Below, piece after piece: positions 6,202-16,186 of a stretch of DNA of 20,000 bases; positions within the stretch are counted from its first letter, which is position 1, and every line of letters begins with the position of its first letter. Origin of the DNA: Actinomortierella ambigua (lineage: Eukaryota > Mortierellomycota > Mortierellomycetes > Mortierellales > Mortierellaceae). The translations under genes and the position numbers were made by a program. A model generated the notes under the pieces. That model made no database searches, had not been told where the DNA came from, and saw only the letters and a program-made list of their open reading frames with translations. The stretch spans positions 1 to 20,000 of the forward strand of contig JAAAJB010000017.1 in NCBI GenBank assembly GCA_016098155.1, in the 5' to 3' direction.

Positions 6202-9189
6202 TTAACAACTGAAGGGGGGAGGGGCGTAAGGGCGCGATTTGTCAATACATGCAACATATCCACGTCAGCAACACAGAACATACGTAAAGATGAAGAGGTT
6301 GTTGGTGGCAGCAACGGCAATCGAGTTCTCACGAGGATGCCATGATGCATGCAAAATCTTCTTTGAAAAGTCGATCTGATCAACATTGATGTCTTCCTTC
6401 TTGCCATTCTTGGTGCGAGGGGCCATCTTGTTCTTGGCAGAGCCAACGCGCTTGGCCTTGAACGCACTCTTGTCTGCCTGAAGAGTAACATCGCTCTTTC
6501 CATCACGGCCATAGATGTAAAAGTTGTTGTTGTACGATCCCGTCAGCACCGAGCTATCGAATGAAGAAAAGAAAAAAATCATCAATCAGTAAGACTTGAG
6601 CAGCGCCTCCAGTCGAGGATACAAACCTCTACATCGCGTGCGTGGTCACACAAAATGGTCAGCACAGCATACCTTCCGTCACCACTGAAAGTGCACTCAA
6701 ACTTGTCAAAGATGCAGTCGTTCTCGTAGAGATCGCACAGCTTGTTGCGCAGATGGTCATGGATGTTGATGGTCTGCACTGGTCGGTTCTCCATGTTGAT
6801 GTCCCAAACCTTGAGTGTCAGGTAGTCGCGAGAGAGGATGTATCGTCCGTCTTTGCTGAACTTTACGTCCGAAATGGAAGAGATAATCTCTGAGAAGAAT
6901 GACTTGTTTGAGGGATCCTCTTCCTCCTCAAACACTGCAAGGTAAAGAAGGAAAATACCAACCGATTAGTCAGCAGTTGTGCACTGGAATGATCGCCATC
7001 ATCATAATCATAACAATAATGATAAAAAACGACTTTTTTTTTTCCTGCCCATCTGGTCCTCTGGTGGGGATATAGTACACCGAAGCATGTCCACTTACGT
7101 TTAGCGTGTTGGTCGCAGAGTGCCGACTCACGCATGTCGCTAAGCTTGATGGTACCCTTGGAACTACTGTACATGAACAGGTTGCAGTGGATAGGGTGGA
7201 ACTCGGCAGCGGTAATGACCTCGGTCAGCTCCTCCATATTTACAGGCTTGATATCAACAATGTCTAGATGATAATTATGAAAAGGAGAGAGAGAAAGAAA
7301 GACCGGTCAGCATCTTTATCATGACATTTTGTCATATATTATGACTGCAAGCAGTTGTCATCACAGAGAGAGACTTACTGAAGCTCTGGTCGCTAATGTT
7401 GAGGTTCCAGAGGTTGATACGAAGGTCGTCGGCCGAGATGTAGGTCTCACCGTCCGAGTTGATGGAGATGGAGTTGATGTGATATGCGTGTGCATTGGCG
7501 TAGACCTTTCTTGGCACGGCAGCAATGATAGTGTCGTGATGGGTCAGACGAGGAAGGCGCAAGGGTGTACCGGGGTCAGGCACTCGTTGACCATCGCCGT
7601 GATTGTTCTCTGCGACGACTTTGATTGACTTTTCAAAGACCTTCCAAAGCTTGACTGTCTTGTCTATAGAGCGGCAAAGAGGAAGAATGAAAAAGGGATG
7701 GTGTTTGAAATGAAATCCATAGCTCGATCGAGTATTCGCCTAGGGATGATGATGGCATAGACATCTGCGCCATGGCACTACATAGTTACCATTCGTGGAG
7801 AGTAGGAAGTGGGCGGAATTCTGGCGTTTGCACCACTTGATCTTGTTGATCTTCTCCTCAATCTCCAAAGACTTGAGATAATCAAACTCTGGCTCGTGTG
7901 ATTGGAACTCGGTATGGAACTTGTACTCGCATCCTTTTTTCTAAGAGGGCGATGAGAAGAGGTGAGAAGCGAAAGCTGGTGCTCAGTCAACCTTCAAACA
8001 TTATCCACAGAAGAAAGATGGTTGTTTGGGCCACAGTGCTTCATGAAATGCTGAGGATGAATAACAAGGACGTACACCTTCGTTGCGCTCAAACAAGACG
8101 ACACGTCCACCCTTGTCACCTGTCGCAAGGTAGTCACCCGTGTGGTCAAACTCGACCGTGGAGATGATGTCGGCTAATTAGGATCGGAGAAGGAAAAAAA
8201 AGACGACACCACCAGTTGTTAGTTGGAAGAGACAAAAAAAAAACATTTCGTGTACATCAACAATAAACGCGAGGCAGGGAGAGTGAAGTAACAAAGAACA
8301 TCATGCGCACGACAGTACGGTGCAACACACGAGCCCTACTGTCATGATTTATCATGCACTCGGTGAGGCATAAATGGGAGAAAGACACACAACACAGAGT
8401 TCCCGCTCTCCAGCGATTGTTGTTGGCATGACGTTATCCTCTTGTGGGGGGTGTTGTTGTTGTTGTTTGTGTGCCAAAGCCAGGAGAAGGGAGGGGAGCC
8501 TATTCCTTGCTCGTCGCGCGTTTTTTTTTTTTTGTTATTGTTCGATTTGCTTTGTCCAAGGGCAAGGGCTCCAAAGGGCTGCCCAGAGGCCCTCCTGAAT
8601 CTGGTTGTGCACGATGCCAAACATTGGGGGGTGGGGTGGACTCTACAACCAGACGGGGTCCATTCATTCACCTTCCGCTCATTTCTTATCCATAGTGGAC
8701 AGTGTACTCCCCGTGCGGGGTGAATGGTGGGATACCCTGAGCTAAAACCATGTGCAATGATCCATGGATTCCATACGGTAGATTCATCAAGAATCGTTCT
8801 CCCTGCCGCCCACGGAGCAGACGCTGCTTGCGTTGTGGTGAGTGCAGACCACAGCTAATCCATTGTAAGTGTCGGGTATTGGGTATTGGGTATTGTGTAT
8901 TGGGGGGTATTGCAACACCAAAGGTTGGGCCACATGGAAACGCGGATGACCATTGGCCGTCCAACTCCAAAAGAGTGCCATGGTGTGGGCGATGAGAGGC
9001 AGCAGGAGACACTGGAATGGAGAGGATCCGATCGAGAGAACAAGACTGGGAAAGAAAGAGAGAGATGGATGGATGGATGGATGGATGTGCCAGGGAGGTG
9101 GTTGAATTACCTTCTGTAATGTCCTCGACCTCGCCCTTGTCACCAAAGCACTGAGCAAACTTCCACGAGTTGTCTGGTTCTGCAGCCAT
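6202..9189 (-). CDS. Protein phosphatase 2A regulatory subunit B (PR55/B55, Cdc55/Pab1 family)
   Basis: This WD40 beta-propeller subunit targets the PP2A core to substrates, with fungal roles in mitotic exit, cytokinesis and stress signalling. Exons are 9189-9111, 8173-8076, 7940-7790, 7663-7379, 7263-7099, 6934-6673, 6553-6284 and 6208-6202, for 438 residues. The start has A at -3 and G at +4. Diagnostic stretches in order are [92 protein letters not shown] and [20 protein letters not shown]. The exon 2 donor must be GTACGT at 8075; using the GT two bases earlier breaks the frame. After NNLFIFT, either a 75 bp intron (GTATGT to TTCAG) leads to a 7-base final exon, or reading continues five codons to TGA at 6265, giving 442 residues. 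Intron 1 is 937 bp; the others are 75-164 bp. Confidence 0.95.
8874..8911 (+). repeat. GGGTATT heptamer array
   Basis: Three perfect GGGTATT units are followed by GTGTATT and a G-expanded sixth-type unit. The array is inside PP2A B intron 1. The G runs are on the strand opposite the transcript. Confidence 0.9.
9064..9087. repeat. (GATG)n microsatellite
   Basis: About six GATG units lie in PP2A B intron 1, some 25 bases inside the donor. Confidence 0.9.
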
Positions 9190-9929
9190 GTTGTGCCGAG
9201 ATGGGTTGACTTGATACTGGATTGTTGGTGAGGCTTCTGCTGGGGATTGCTATAGGGGGGGCACGGATATGTGCTGATGGTGCAAAAAGCAGTGTTGAGT
9301 TGGAGCAAGTGATGATGAGGCTACTTTGTAAAGATGAGAAAAAAAAGAGAGAGGGAATGGATGAGGAATGGTGGGTTAAAAGTTAAGCATTGAAGAATTC
9401 AAAAGGGGGGGGTAGGGGAAGAGATGGGAGTGAAAGTGAAAGTGAGAGAGAGTGAGAGTGTGTGTGGATGGAAGGGAGACTGTTGTTGTATGGGATGTAT
9501 GCGCGTATGGGTGTGGAAGTGTAGTGTATGTGTGCGGGGTGTGTCGTCGTGGAAAAGAAGGGTATATCTGTGACCCACCCACCCACCCACGTATGTGTGT
9601 GTGAGTGTGCGGTGTCCTATGACTCGCTCAGTCGTCCTGTCCCGTCAAGAAAAAAACACGTCCGTTCGGTATAACACCTCCCCACACAAAAAAAAACGCT
9701 CAGGCAGTCATAGAGGACACGGTCGCGCGAAGAAGAGAGCAGGCGGAAATATCGACAAGAGGAAAAGCAGGGAAAGCAAAATAGAGAGCAAGCACGCGAC
9801 GAGATGGCGCGCGATTGAACATGGCCAAGAGGCATGGGGCAAGGAGGAGGAGGAGGAAGAGGAAGAGGATGGATGATCCATGATGATGTAGACACTGGGC
9901 ACTCGGGGACACGAAATGGAGTATCATTC

Positions 9930-9987
9930 GCACACACATAGACACACACACACACACATACGCACACACACACACCAAAACACACAC
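9930..9987. repeat. (CA)n microsatellite, interrupted
   Basis: CA runs are broken by TAGA, TACG and CAAAA. The tract is upstream of the PP2A B gene and reads GT on its coding strand. Confidence 0.9.
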
Positions 9988-10301
9988 GCTGGTTGCAAGG
10001 GATATGAAGGGATTAGATGGAGATGTGTGAAGTGAGGGCGGGAGGGAGAGAGGGAGAGATAGAAAGATAGAGAGAGATTGTAGATGAGGAACACGCGTCT
10101 CTCCACCCTCTCGGTGATGTAGTATGTTGTAGATGCAGAGGTGAGTGACTACCAGAAAAACGGATGGAATGGATGGTATGGATAGGATAATGGATGAATG
10201 ATGGATTGGAAAGGAAAAAGAGAGGAGCAACTTCTCACAGTCTCTGGCGGCGACAATCAATGGAGAGAGAGAAGAGAGAGAGCGGGATGGATGGAAATTA
10301 T

Positions 10302-10320
10302 GTTGTTGTTGTTGTTGTTA
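10302..10320. repeat. (TTG)n microsatellite
   Basis: Six TTG units lie in noncoding sequence. Confidence 0.85.
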
Positions 10321-10596
10321 CTACACACTCTCGATTAATGATTTTCGATTTACCCAGAAGGGTTGCAAAGAAGAAAGGAGGTGGTGGTGGTTGATTGTTG
10401 GTTGGTGGGTGGGTGAGTGGTGGTGTATGGGGGCAATGTGTGTGAAAAGAGAGAAAGCCTCAGGTAACATTTTACAGCCAGCCAGTTCCTTTCAGTTCAG
10501 TCGCGAAAAAGGGAAGGGAGAAAAAAAATTTTTTTTATCAGTCAACTGATTATTGCCTACGGGACGATGCACTGATATCAATGAGAAAGGAGAAAG

Positions 10597-10622
10597 TGAG
10601 TGAGTGTGTGTGTGTGTGTGTA
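10597..10622. repeat. (GT)n microsatellite
   Basis: A short GT run lies close to the point where the plus strand changes from purine-rich to pyrimidine-rich. Confidence 0.85.
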
Positions 10623-10949
10623 TCTGTGTGTCCCGCACTGCAAATCCACATACACACATGCCACCAACCAAACAATACATACACACGCGTGTGTGTTACC
10701 CTGTCTTGGCCTGTTTCCTACTGGAGACTCACTTGCAACAACCCAGCCTCGTGGCAAGTCATCTGCTGCACCCTCCCTCCCCCACCCCCCCTTCCTTCCT
10801 TCTCTCCCCTCTCCTCTCCTTTTCTTGTCTTGACTTTTTTTTTTCTGGATGGCTGTTCCCCTCCTCTTCTTGTCCCCCAAGATCCCCTCCTGCCGCGTGT
10901 CCTCTCTAGTTTTCGCGTTTGGGTTCAAACCGGACGCGCGACTCAGGAG

Positions 10950-10985
10950 GTGTCGTATCGTGTCGTGTCGTGTCATGTCGTGTCG
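10950..10985. repeat. GTGTC/GTATC/ATGTC pentamer array
   Basis: Seven tandem pentamers of the form (G/A)T(G/A)TC lie within the gene-free region. It is a second pentamer array, comparable in size to the GGTCA array at 1451. Confidence 0.85.
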
Positions 10986-11117
10986 AGCATCGACTACCTT
11001 CCTACCCACGCGTACAGTAATGAATCACGCGTCGCCATCATATCGTTCCCATGCCAGTCGATTGGACCGACAGGAAGAATGAAAGCCCCAACGTCCTTCC
11101 AGGATGCCCCCTTTCTC

Positions 11118-11118
11118 G

Positions 11119-11150
<32 letters not shown>

Positions 11151-11151
11151 C

Positions 11152-11194
<43 letters not shown>

Positions 11195-11195
11195 A
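11118..11195. repeat. Long interrupted (CT)n tract
   Basis: This is the longest CT tract in the window, interrupted by two CGTCT units. It lies on the coding strand of the gene at 13784, some 2.6 kb upstream of its start. Confidence 0.95.
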
Positions 11196-11374
11196 CCCTC
11201 TATCTCCTTTTGCTTGCTCCTCCTCTTCTAGCCGAAAAGTAACAACACATCCAGGTACGCAAGTGGCCAATGCCTGTTCACTCAAACCTCGTTGCTATAC
11301 CTTTCTACACATGCAGACACCTTGGCAGTGCAGTAGCCCTCCAGTGCTGTCTCTCTTCTCCTTTCCATGCTCCT

Positions 11375-11408
11375 CTTCCTCCTCCTCCTCCTCTTCTTCC
11401 TCTTCTTT
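11375..11408. repeat. (CTC/CTT)n triplet tract
   Basis: A pyrimidine triplet run in noncoding sequence. The Ser- or Glu-rich ORFs crossing it are products of the repeat. Confidence 0.85.
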
Positions 11409-11599
11409 TGGGTGCGCATTGGCGTGCGTGGAATGGGCGTGCTTTTGTTCGTTATATACAAATATACATACACGCATTACTCTGACGTGAATCCACAACA
11501 CCAATCCTCTACTGCGTACTACACTTGCACTGCCCCCTTCCTCTCCGCCTCACCTCACCCCCCGCCCTCTGCGTTAGCTAATGGCCTTTTCACTCTGCT

Positions 11600-11638
11600 A
11601 CAACAACAACAACGACAACAACAGCAACAAACAACAAA
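11600..11638. repeat. (CAA)n microsatellite, interrupted
   Basis: CAA triplets with CGA and CAG interruptions. No surrounding ORF looks genuine. Confidence 0.85.
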
Positions 11639-12680
11639 AAAGTGATCCGCGATCAAACACATTGAAGAGCCGTGTTGTTTTCCTCCTCCTCTTCCTCTTT
11701 CTGGTCCAACGCATTCCCTTCTTTAGCCCCCCTTTTGCGTTTTGCATCCAAAGAGGAAAGAGACAAAGTGAAAGAGAGAGAGAGAGAATAAATGACAGAG
11801 AAGTGAGCGTTTTGATCTTCTCCCCTTCCTCCCACTCTCTCTCTCACTCTCTGTCTCTCACTCTTTCTTCTCTCTCGCTCTCTCTTTTTGTTGAGCTCAT
11901 CACTCTTTTTTCTTTCTCTCTCTCATTCCCTCTGCATCCATTGCCCTACCCTCTTTACTCGTACCCTGCCCCCCCACCCCTTTCCCCCCTGCCAACACAA
12001 TCCTTCTTGCATTCCTTCTCCTCCTCCTTCTTCTACCCTCATTACCCTTTCTTGTCTTGCATTGCACTCAGCATACCTTTGGAAGGCACCCCTAGTCATA
12101 AAGTCCTTCGCGCCCCCCCCCCTCTCACTCACTCTTTTCCCTGACGACTCTTGCCCTGGTATAAAAAAAAGGTATTGCTTCATATGACAAACTGCACCCT
12201 GCCTCCCCTGGCTACCCTACATGCACCCTTTCTCGTCACCTTCCAATGGGTCCTGACCCTGAGATTTTTGGTTGGTGTAGTTTTTGCTTCCTTCCCTTTG
12301 TTCTCGCTATCCATCGTCTGCTTAGTATCTCGTGTAGTGAGATGGCTAGAGGATATGAAGATGAAAAAAGACACCTTACTCTGGGGGGTGAGAATGGCTC
12401 CTCGCAGCTACCCATGTTGGGGTCACCCACAGGAGGAGAAGGAGGAAAAGGGGATGTGGGACAGCCCAAGTTGGCAGGGGAAGAAAGAGGAGACAGACAG
12501 AGATGGAAAGAAGGAAGGAGGGGAGGAGGGGGGGGGCATCTTCTCAAATTGGTCCAGCAGTAGCAGAAGCAGCAGCAGCAGCAAGAAGCAACAACAGTCA
12601 GTAGCACATGGCAGAGCATGGAGCTGGCTAATCCGAGATTCTCACCGATATCCTACTCCCCAATCCCATCCTCCTCCCTT

Positions 12681-12702
12681 TCCAACCAACCAACCAACCA
12701 AC
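12681..12702. repeat. (CCAA)n microsatellite
   Basis: About five CCAA units lie in the noncoding region. Confidence 0.9.
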
Positions 12703-13007
12703 CCCCTTTGCAATATGCCATGTCCCCTCCTCCTCTTCCTCCTCCCTTCTCCTCCTCTTCTGCCTCCTCCTCCTCCTCTCCAGTCCTTTTGAAAGCTCCT
12801 TGTGCGAGCTTGGAATGCAAGCACATGGGTCCCCTAAGCCGCTTTTGCCTTTGCATCCATCTGCTAGAGTGGGGATGGACCTAAAGGAACCAACGCAGAT
12901 GCGCATCTGCACGGTTGCTTTCTTTCGTGCAAAGGAGACAAAGAAGGAGAGGATGTCATGACTGGCCAGCTTGGCTGGTTGGACATGGTTGCATTGTCGC
13001 TAAACAC

Positions 13008-13044
13008 TACCTACCTACCTACCTATCCACCCATCCACCCACCA
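13008..13044. repeat. CTAC units followed by CCAC/CCAT units
   Basis: Four CTAC-type units grade into CCAC/CCAT units. The tract is noncoding. Confidence 0.85.
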
Positions 13045-13783
13045 CATCCCCTCTCCTTTCTCTCTTGCCCTATTCGTGCCAAAAAAACCCACACGAAACC
13101 ACTCGGTGTGAGCCGATGAAAGGCTGTCGTCGTGGCCATTTTAACCTGCATCTTGTCTCTCCCTGCTTTGTGCATTGCTTTCGCTATTTCTCTCCGACTT
13201 GTCCTTCTCTCCCACTCTTTTTTCTCTATTTGCCTTTTGCTCAACCGCCGCCGCCCATCCTGGTGTCCGTCACCATTGTCATCTTTACCCTCCACTGTTC
13301 TGTCTTTATTTTTTCTTTCAAGCTCTTTCCTCCTCCTCCCACCCTCTCCCTGTCTTTCTGTTGCCCATCCCTTTTTTGTTTTGTTTTTTTTGTTTCTTTG
13401 TTTTTTTGTATCGCCGTTTTTGACTGGTGACCTCTCCGATCAGGTAACATTATCCATAGAGGATTGAGAGAAACCCAGGAGAAAGCCTCCTGAACACCAG
13501 CTGGTTTGCTATCCTGGGAGTTCTTCAGGCGATACAACCAACACCAAACAGACCCCTCCCCCATATGCCGGGATGCACTCCGGCCGTTTGCAACTCACTT
13601 TTTTTTTAGCCTGGTGCTACCATTATCCACTCCTTTCTTCGTATATTTCTTCTTGCCCTTGTTACTCACCCTCTTTATCCTCTTTTCTACATCTTCTTCG
13701 GTATCTCTCAACAACATCAACATCCATCAACACCAACGCCATCAATACCATCTGCATCTTCTGCTACCGTATCATCAACAATC

Positions 13784-14359
13784 ATGACTAGTCTTCTCTA
13801 TCACACAATGACAAGCGTCCATAGCTATCCTTCGTCTCAAGGCTTTGTCAAACAGCCCTCCAATGGAGGACATACTCCATCGATCAACGGATGGAGTTCA
13901 GGTTCCCCTCGAAAGAACTCGATGATGATGCCCAATGGCCAGGCACCTGTTCTCTCCTCCTTTGCCATTGATCTGATAGCACAGGTAAGAAGACGAGTCT
14001 ATCCTTCTAGATTCTATGTTTTTGTTGTTGTCGACGTTGTTTTGTGTTGCATTTCGTTGTCTATGTACATCTCTCACCTTTTCAAAAAGGCCCAACCTCG
14101 TTCGCTCGCTCGTTCGTCCGTCCGTTCACCCTTCTTTTTCTTTGCATCCGTGTCCACGGACGATTAAATGCCATAAAAAGAAAACAAAAATCACCCCACT
14201 CAATTTGTTCCCGTCTCCGTTACTGACGATCCACTTTTCTTCTACTTCAGTTCGATGCTTACCGGACAAATATGAGAGAGACCCTGCGTCGTGAGGTCGA
14301 AGAGAACATGCAAAAGGTAAATTTACATAATAATTCATCTCGCATATTGTAATTTCCAC

Positions 14360-14398
<39 letters not shown>

Positions 14399-15437
14399 AC
14401 AATGCTGTTGGCTCTCTTGGATGCATCTTGCTGAGAGCACACATGAAAAATGATTACTGATCCTCTTCCTCCTCGCCGTCCCTGAATTTTTCTCCCCCTC
14501 TCTCTGTCTCTCTCTGTCTCCTTCTCTCCCGCTCTAGGCAAAGGCTCTGAAGGAAGCTCTCAAGGATGCAAGTGGACTGGAGGCGGAGCAAGCTCTGCAG
14601 CGAGAACAAGAGGAGCTGGAGCGCGAGGAGCTGCTGGCCCGTGTCAAGGCCCTTGGCTCTCGGACATCTCTGGACAGCGACAAGAGTGGCAAGAGCAACA
14701 ATACTGGCAAGAGTAGCAAGAGTGGCAAGAGCGGCAAGAGTGGCAAGAGCCCAAAGTTGAAGGGCGTCCTGACCTCATCATCGTCATCATCACATAACAA
14801 CACCGCCGCCAACGGAGCAGGAGGAGGGGCGTCATCAGCACAGCCAGAAAAAAAGTCACGACTGGAGCGCATATTTGGCAAGAAGGCGTTCAACTCCTCT
14901 ACGAACAACAACAACAACAAGTCGCCGGCCACACTTCCCGGATCAACATCCAGAGGTGGTGGTGGTGCCGGTGCACGGCCGCTGAGAGACCAAGCACAGG
15001 CCAACAGTAACGGATCGACCACGCTTGCCAACAACTCGAGCACCGATCTGGCAGACCTGCGCTACTTGCCTGTGGATGAAGAGAATGAGGAGATGTACCT
15101 GGACGAAGCCGAGATTCAGATCACCGATCGGTCGATGAACACCGTGGCTGGCGCTGGTGGCCAAGCTGATGCGGGAGACGCCGAGACCCAAGTCAAGCTG
15201 CACCCAACACGCGCCAAAGTCTTTTCGCTGCCCAAGAGCATACGGAATCTGAAGCGCCGCATCGCAGCGCTGCGCGCCAAGGGTGTCGACATCAACAAGG
15301 ACCAGCAAGGCGATGCATCGGCTCAGGATCAAGGCGATAAGAAGAAATTCCGACTCATCCGCTTGCTACCATGGAAGTCTTCGAGCACGCCCAAGAAATC
15401 TGCATCAACACCAGCAACGGGACTGAATCGTGCATAA
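13784..15437 (+). CDS. Unrecognised protein with coiled coil and Ser-Gly-Lys repeats, three exons
   Basis: I do not recognise the family. Exons 13784-13984, 14251-14316 and 14538-15437 join in phase 0 through GT-AG introns (266 and 221 bp) with good pyrimidine tracts, giving 388 residues. Residues 1-60 are Ser/Pro/Asn-rich. Residues 68-128 are charged with heptad spacing (a coiled coil beginning FDAYRTNMRETLRREVEE). Residues 136-162 are Ser-Gly-Lys repeats. Asn/Gly/Ala low complexity follows, then an acidic stretch (DEENEEMYLDEAE). Three separate basic amphipathic patches follow the repeats: KKSRLERIFGKKAF, SLPKSIRNLKRRIAALRAKG and KKFRLIRLLPWK. There is no signal peptide or membrane segment. 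The start has A at -3; a second ATG lies at 13808. The coil suggests self-association and the basic patches suggest membrane or nucleic-acid contact, but both are guesses. Exon 2 is only 66 bp and fits the coil on both sides, which supports the model. Confidence 0.75.
14369..14398. repeat. (GA)n microsatellite in intron 2 of the gene at 13784
   Basis: About fifteen GA units follow an A-run, roughly 50 bases inside the donor at 14317. On the sense strand it is purine, opposite to the CT tract that precedes the acceptor at 14537. Confidence 0.95.
14683..14756 (+). repeat. Coding repeat, GGCAAGAGT/C units
   Basis: Tandem 9-base units encode Gly-Lys-Ser within the unrecognised protein. Units differ mainly at the third base of the Ser codon (AGT/AGC), which suggests the array is not brand new. 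Confidence 0.85.
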
Positions 15438-16186
15438 GATGTTGAAGAAATGACATCTTTTTTCCATTTATGATACCCACCCTCTCCTCCCGCTCTCTTA
15501 CTCTCTCTCTCTCTTTATATCTCTCTCTTCCATCCACCTTGTTTTCTTTCTCTCTTTCTCTCTTGGAACGGCTCGATGTCTTCTCTCGCCCTCTCCTTCT
15601 CATATCCTCTATTGTATTCTCCCTGCGTACCACATATCGATAATTTTAGCCCAACCTCCCCATCAATACCGTAACCCTTCAAGTAGCAACGAGTCCTTTT
15701 TTTTTTCCCCTCTTGCCCAAAAGAAGCATCGTTCATAGTTCCCTCATGTTAACGCCACCCCTAAAAGCGCTCCATCAATAAACGAGTAGCTGCTTTGTTC
15801 CAAGAAAATCGGTAGCACGCAACAATGCTGAACATGGGCACAGAAAAAAAAATACACACTTCACCCACTCCTTTGAATCGCAGAGCCACCACCATTTAGG
15901 AGGCTCTGAAAAGGATTGAAACATCCATGGATCCACAAAAGAAATAAACTCCCCAACCAAGGTTTCATCCGACTCGTAACAAGCAATAAAAGTAAAGCGA
16001 TGTTGTCGGTATTTCTTTGTATGGATGCAAATGTGTATTATTCGAGGACGAAAGAAAAAAAAAGAGCGAGGTAGATGTGAAATGAAGAAAAAAAACGAAA
16101 AGGAGGGAGTAAGAAACTTGACATAAACAATACTCCCCCGAGATGTGCGTGTAGGTGTTATGTGAGATGCATGAGATGTTTGTTCA
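15438..16186. other. Convergent 3' flank between the gene at 13784 and the Nop12-like gene
   Basis: These 749 bases lie between two convergent stop codons. The left part is CT-rich (15480-15620). The right part is A-rich with several A-runs. No ORF has credible composition. An AATAAA lies at 15777. The minus-strand 179-codon ORF overlapping here shares its start with the end of the Nop12 exon and is spurious. Confidence 0.6.
15777..15782 (+). terminator. Candidate poly(A) signal AATAAA
   Basis: A canonical AATAAA lies 340 bases past the stop of the plus-strand gene. The hexamer is common in A-rich DNA, so it only marks a plausible 3' end. Confidence 0.3.

Larger units (their letters stand above)
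8174..9110 (-). other. Long first intron of the PP2A B gene
   Basis: The intron runs from GTAATT at 9110 to a TTAG acceptor at 8174. It is 937 bp, about six times the length of any sister intron. It holds poly-A/T runs, a GGGTATT array (8874-8911) and a GATG array (9064-9087). I see no convincing ORF or structured RNA in it. The flanking exon ends fit the conserved protein across the junction, so the intron is well supported. Confidence 0.85.
9190..13783. other. 4.6 kb gene-free divergent intergenic region
   Basis: This separates the starts of the PP2A B gene (minus) and the unrecognised gene at 13784 (plus). About 9300-10440 is purine- and G-rich on the plus strand; about 10680-13780 is mostly CT-rich, with a purine-rich patch near 12370-12530. 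It is full of short tandem repeats: CA at 9930-9987, TTG, GT, GTGTC, CT, CTC, CAA, CCAA and CTAC. ORFs up to 216 codons exist but encode Ser/Leu/Pro or Arg/Glu low complexity matching the repeats. Long 5' leaders, leader introns or a noncoding transcript could lie here. None can be shown from sequence alone. Confidence 0.6.

Noticed and set aside
8874..8911. GGGTATT array as an interstitial telomere
   Set aside because: Units do not match TTAGGG-type fungal telomeres, and the array sits inside a well-supported intron of a conserved gene.
10915..10936. GGGTTCAAACC resembling a tRNA T-loop/B box
   Set aside because: No A box, acceptor stem or cloverleaf can be drawn from the 60 bases upstream.
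10581..11231. 216-codon plus-strand ORF
   Set aside because: It is mostly Cys/Val from GT repeats and Ser/Leu from CT repeats, with no non-repetitive core.
9930..13044. Dense direct repeats as a CRISPR-like array
   Set aside because: These are simple microsatellites with 2-5 base units and no regular spacers, in a eukaryotic genome.
10460..13451. 12-base direct repeat TCAGGTAACATT at 10460 and 13440
   Set aside because: A shared 12-mer is expected by chance in 20 kb, and the flanks do not match. It could include splice-donor-like sequence but has no support.
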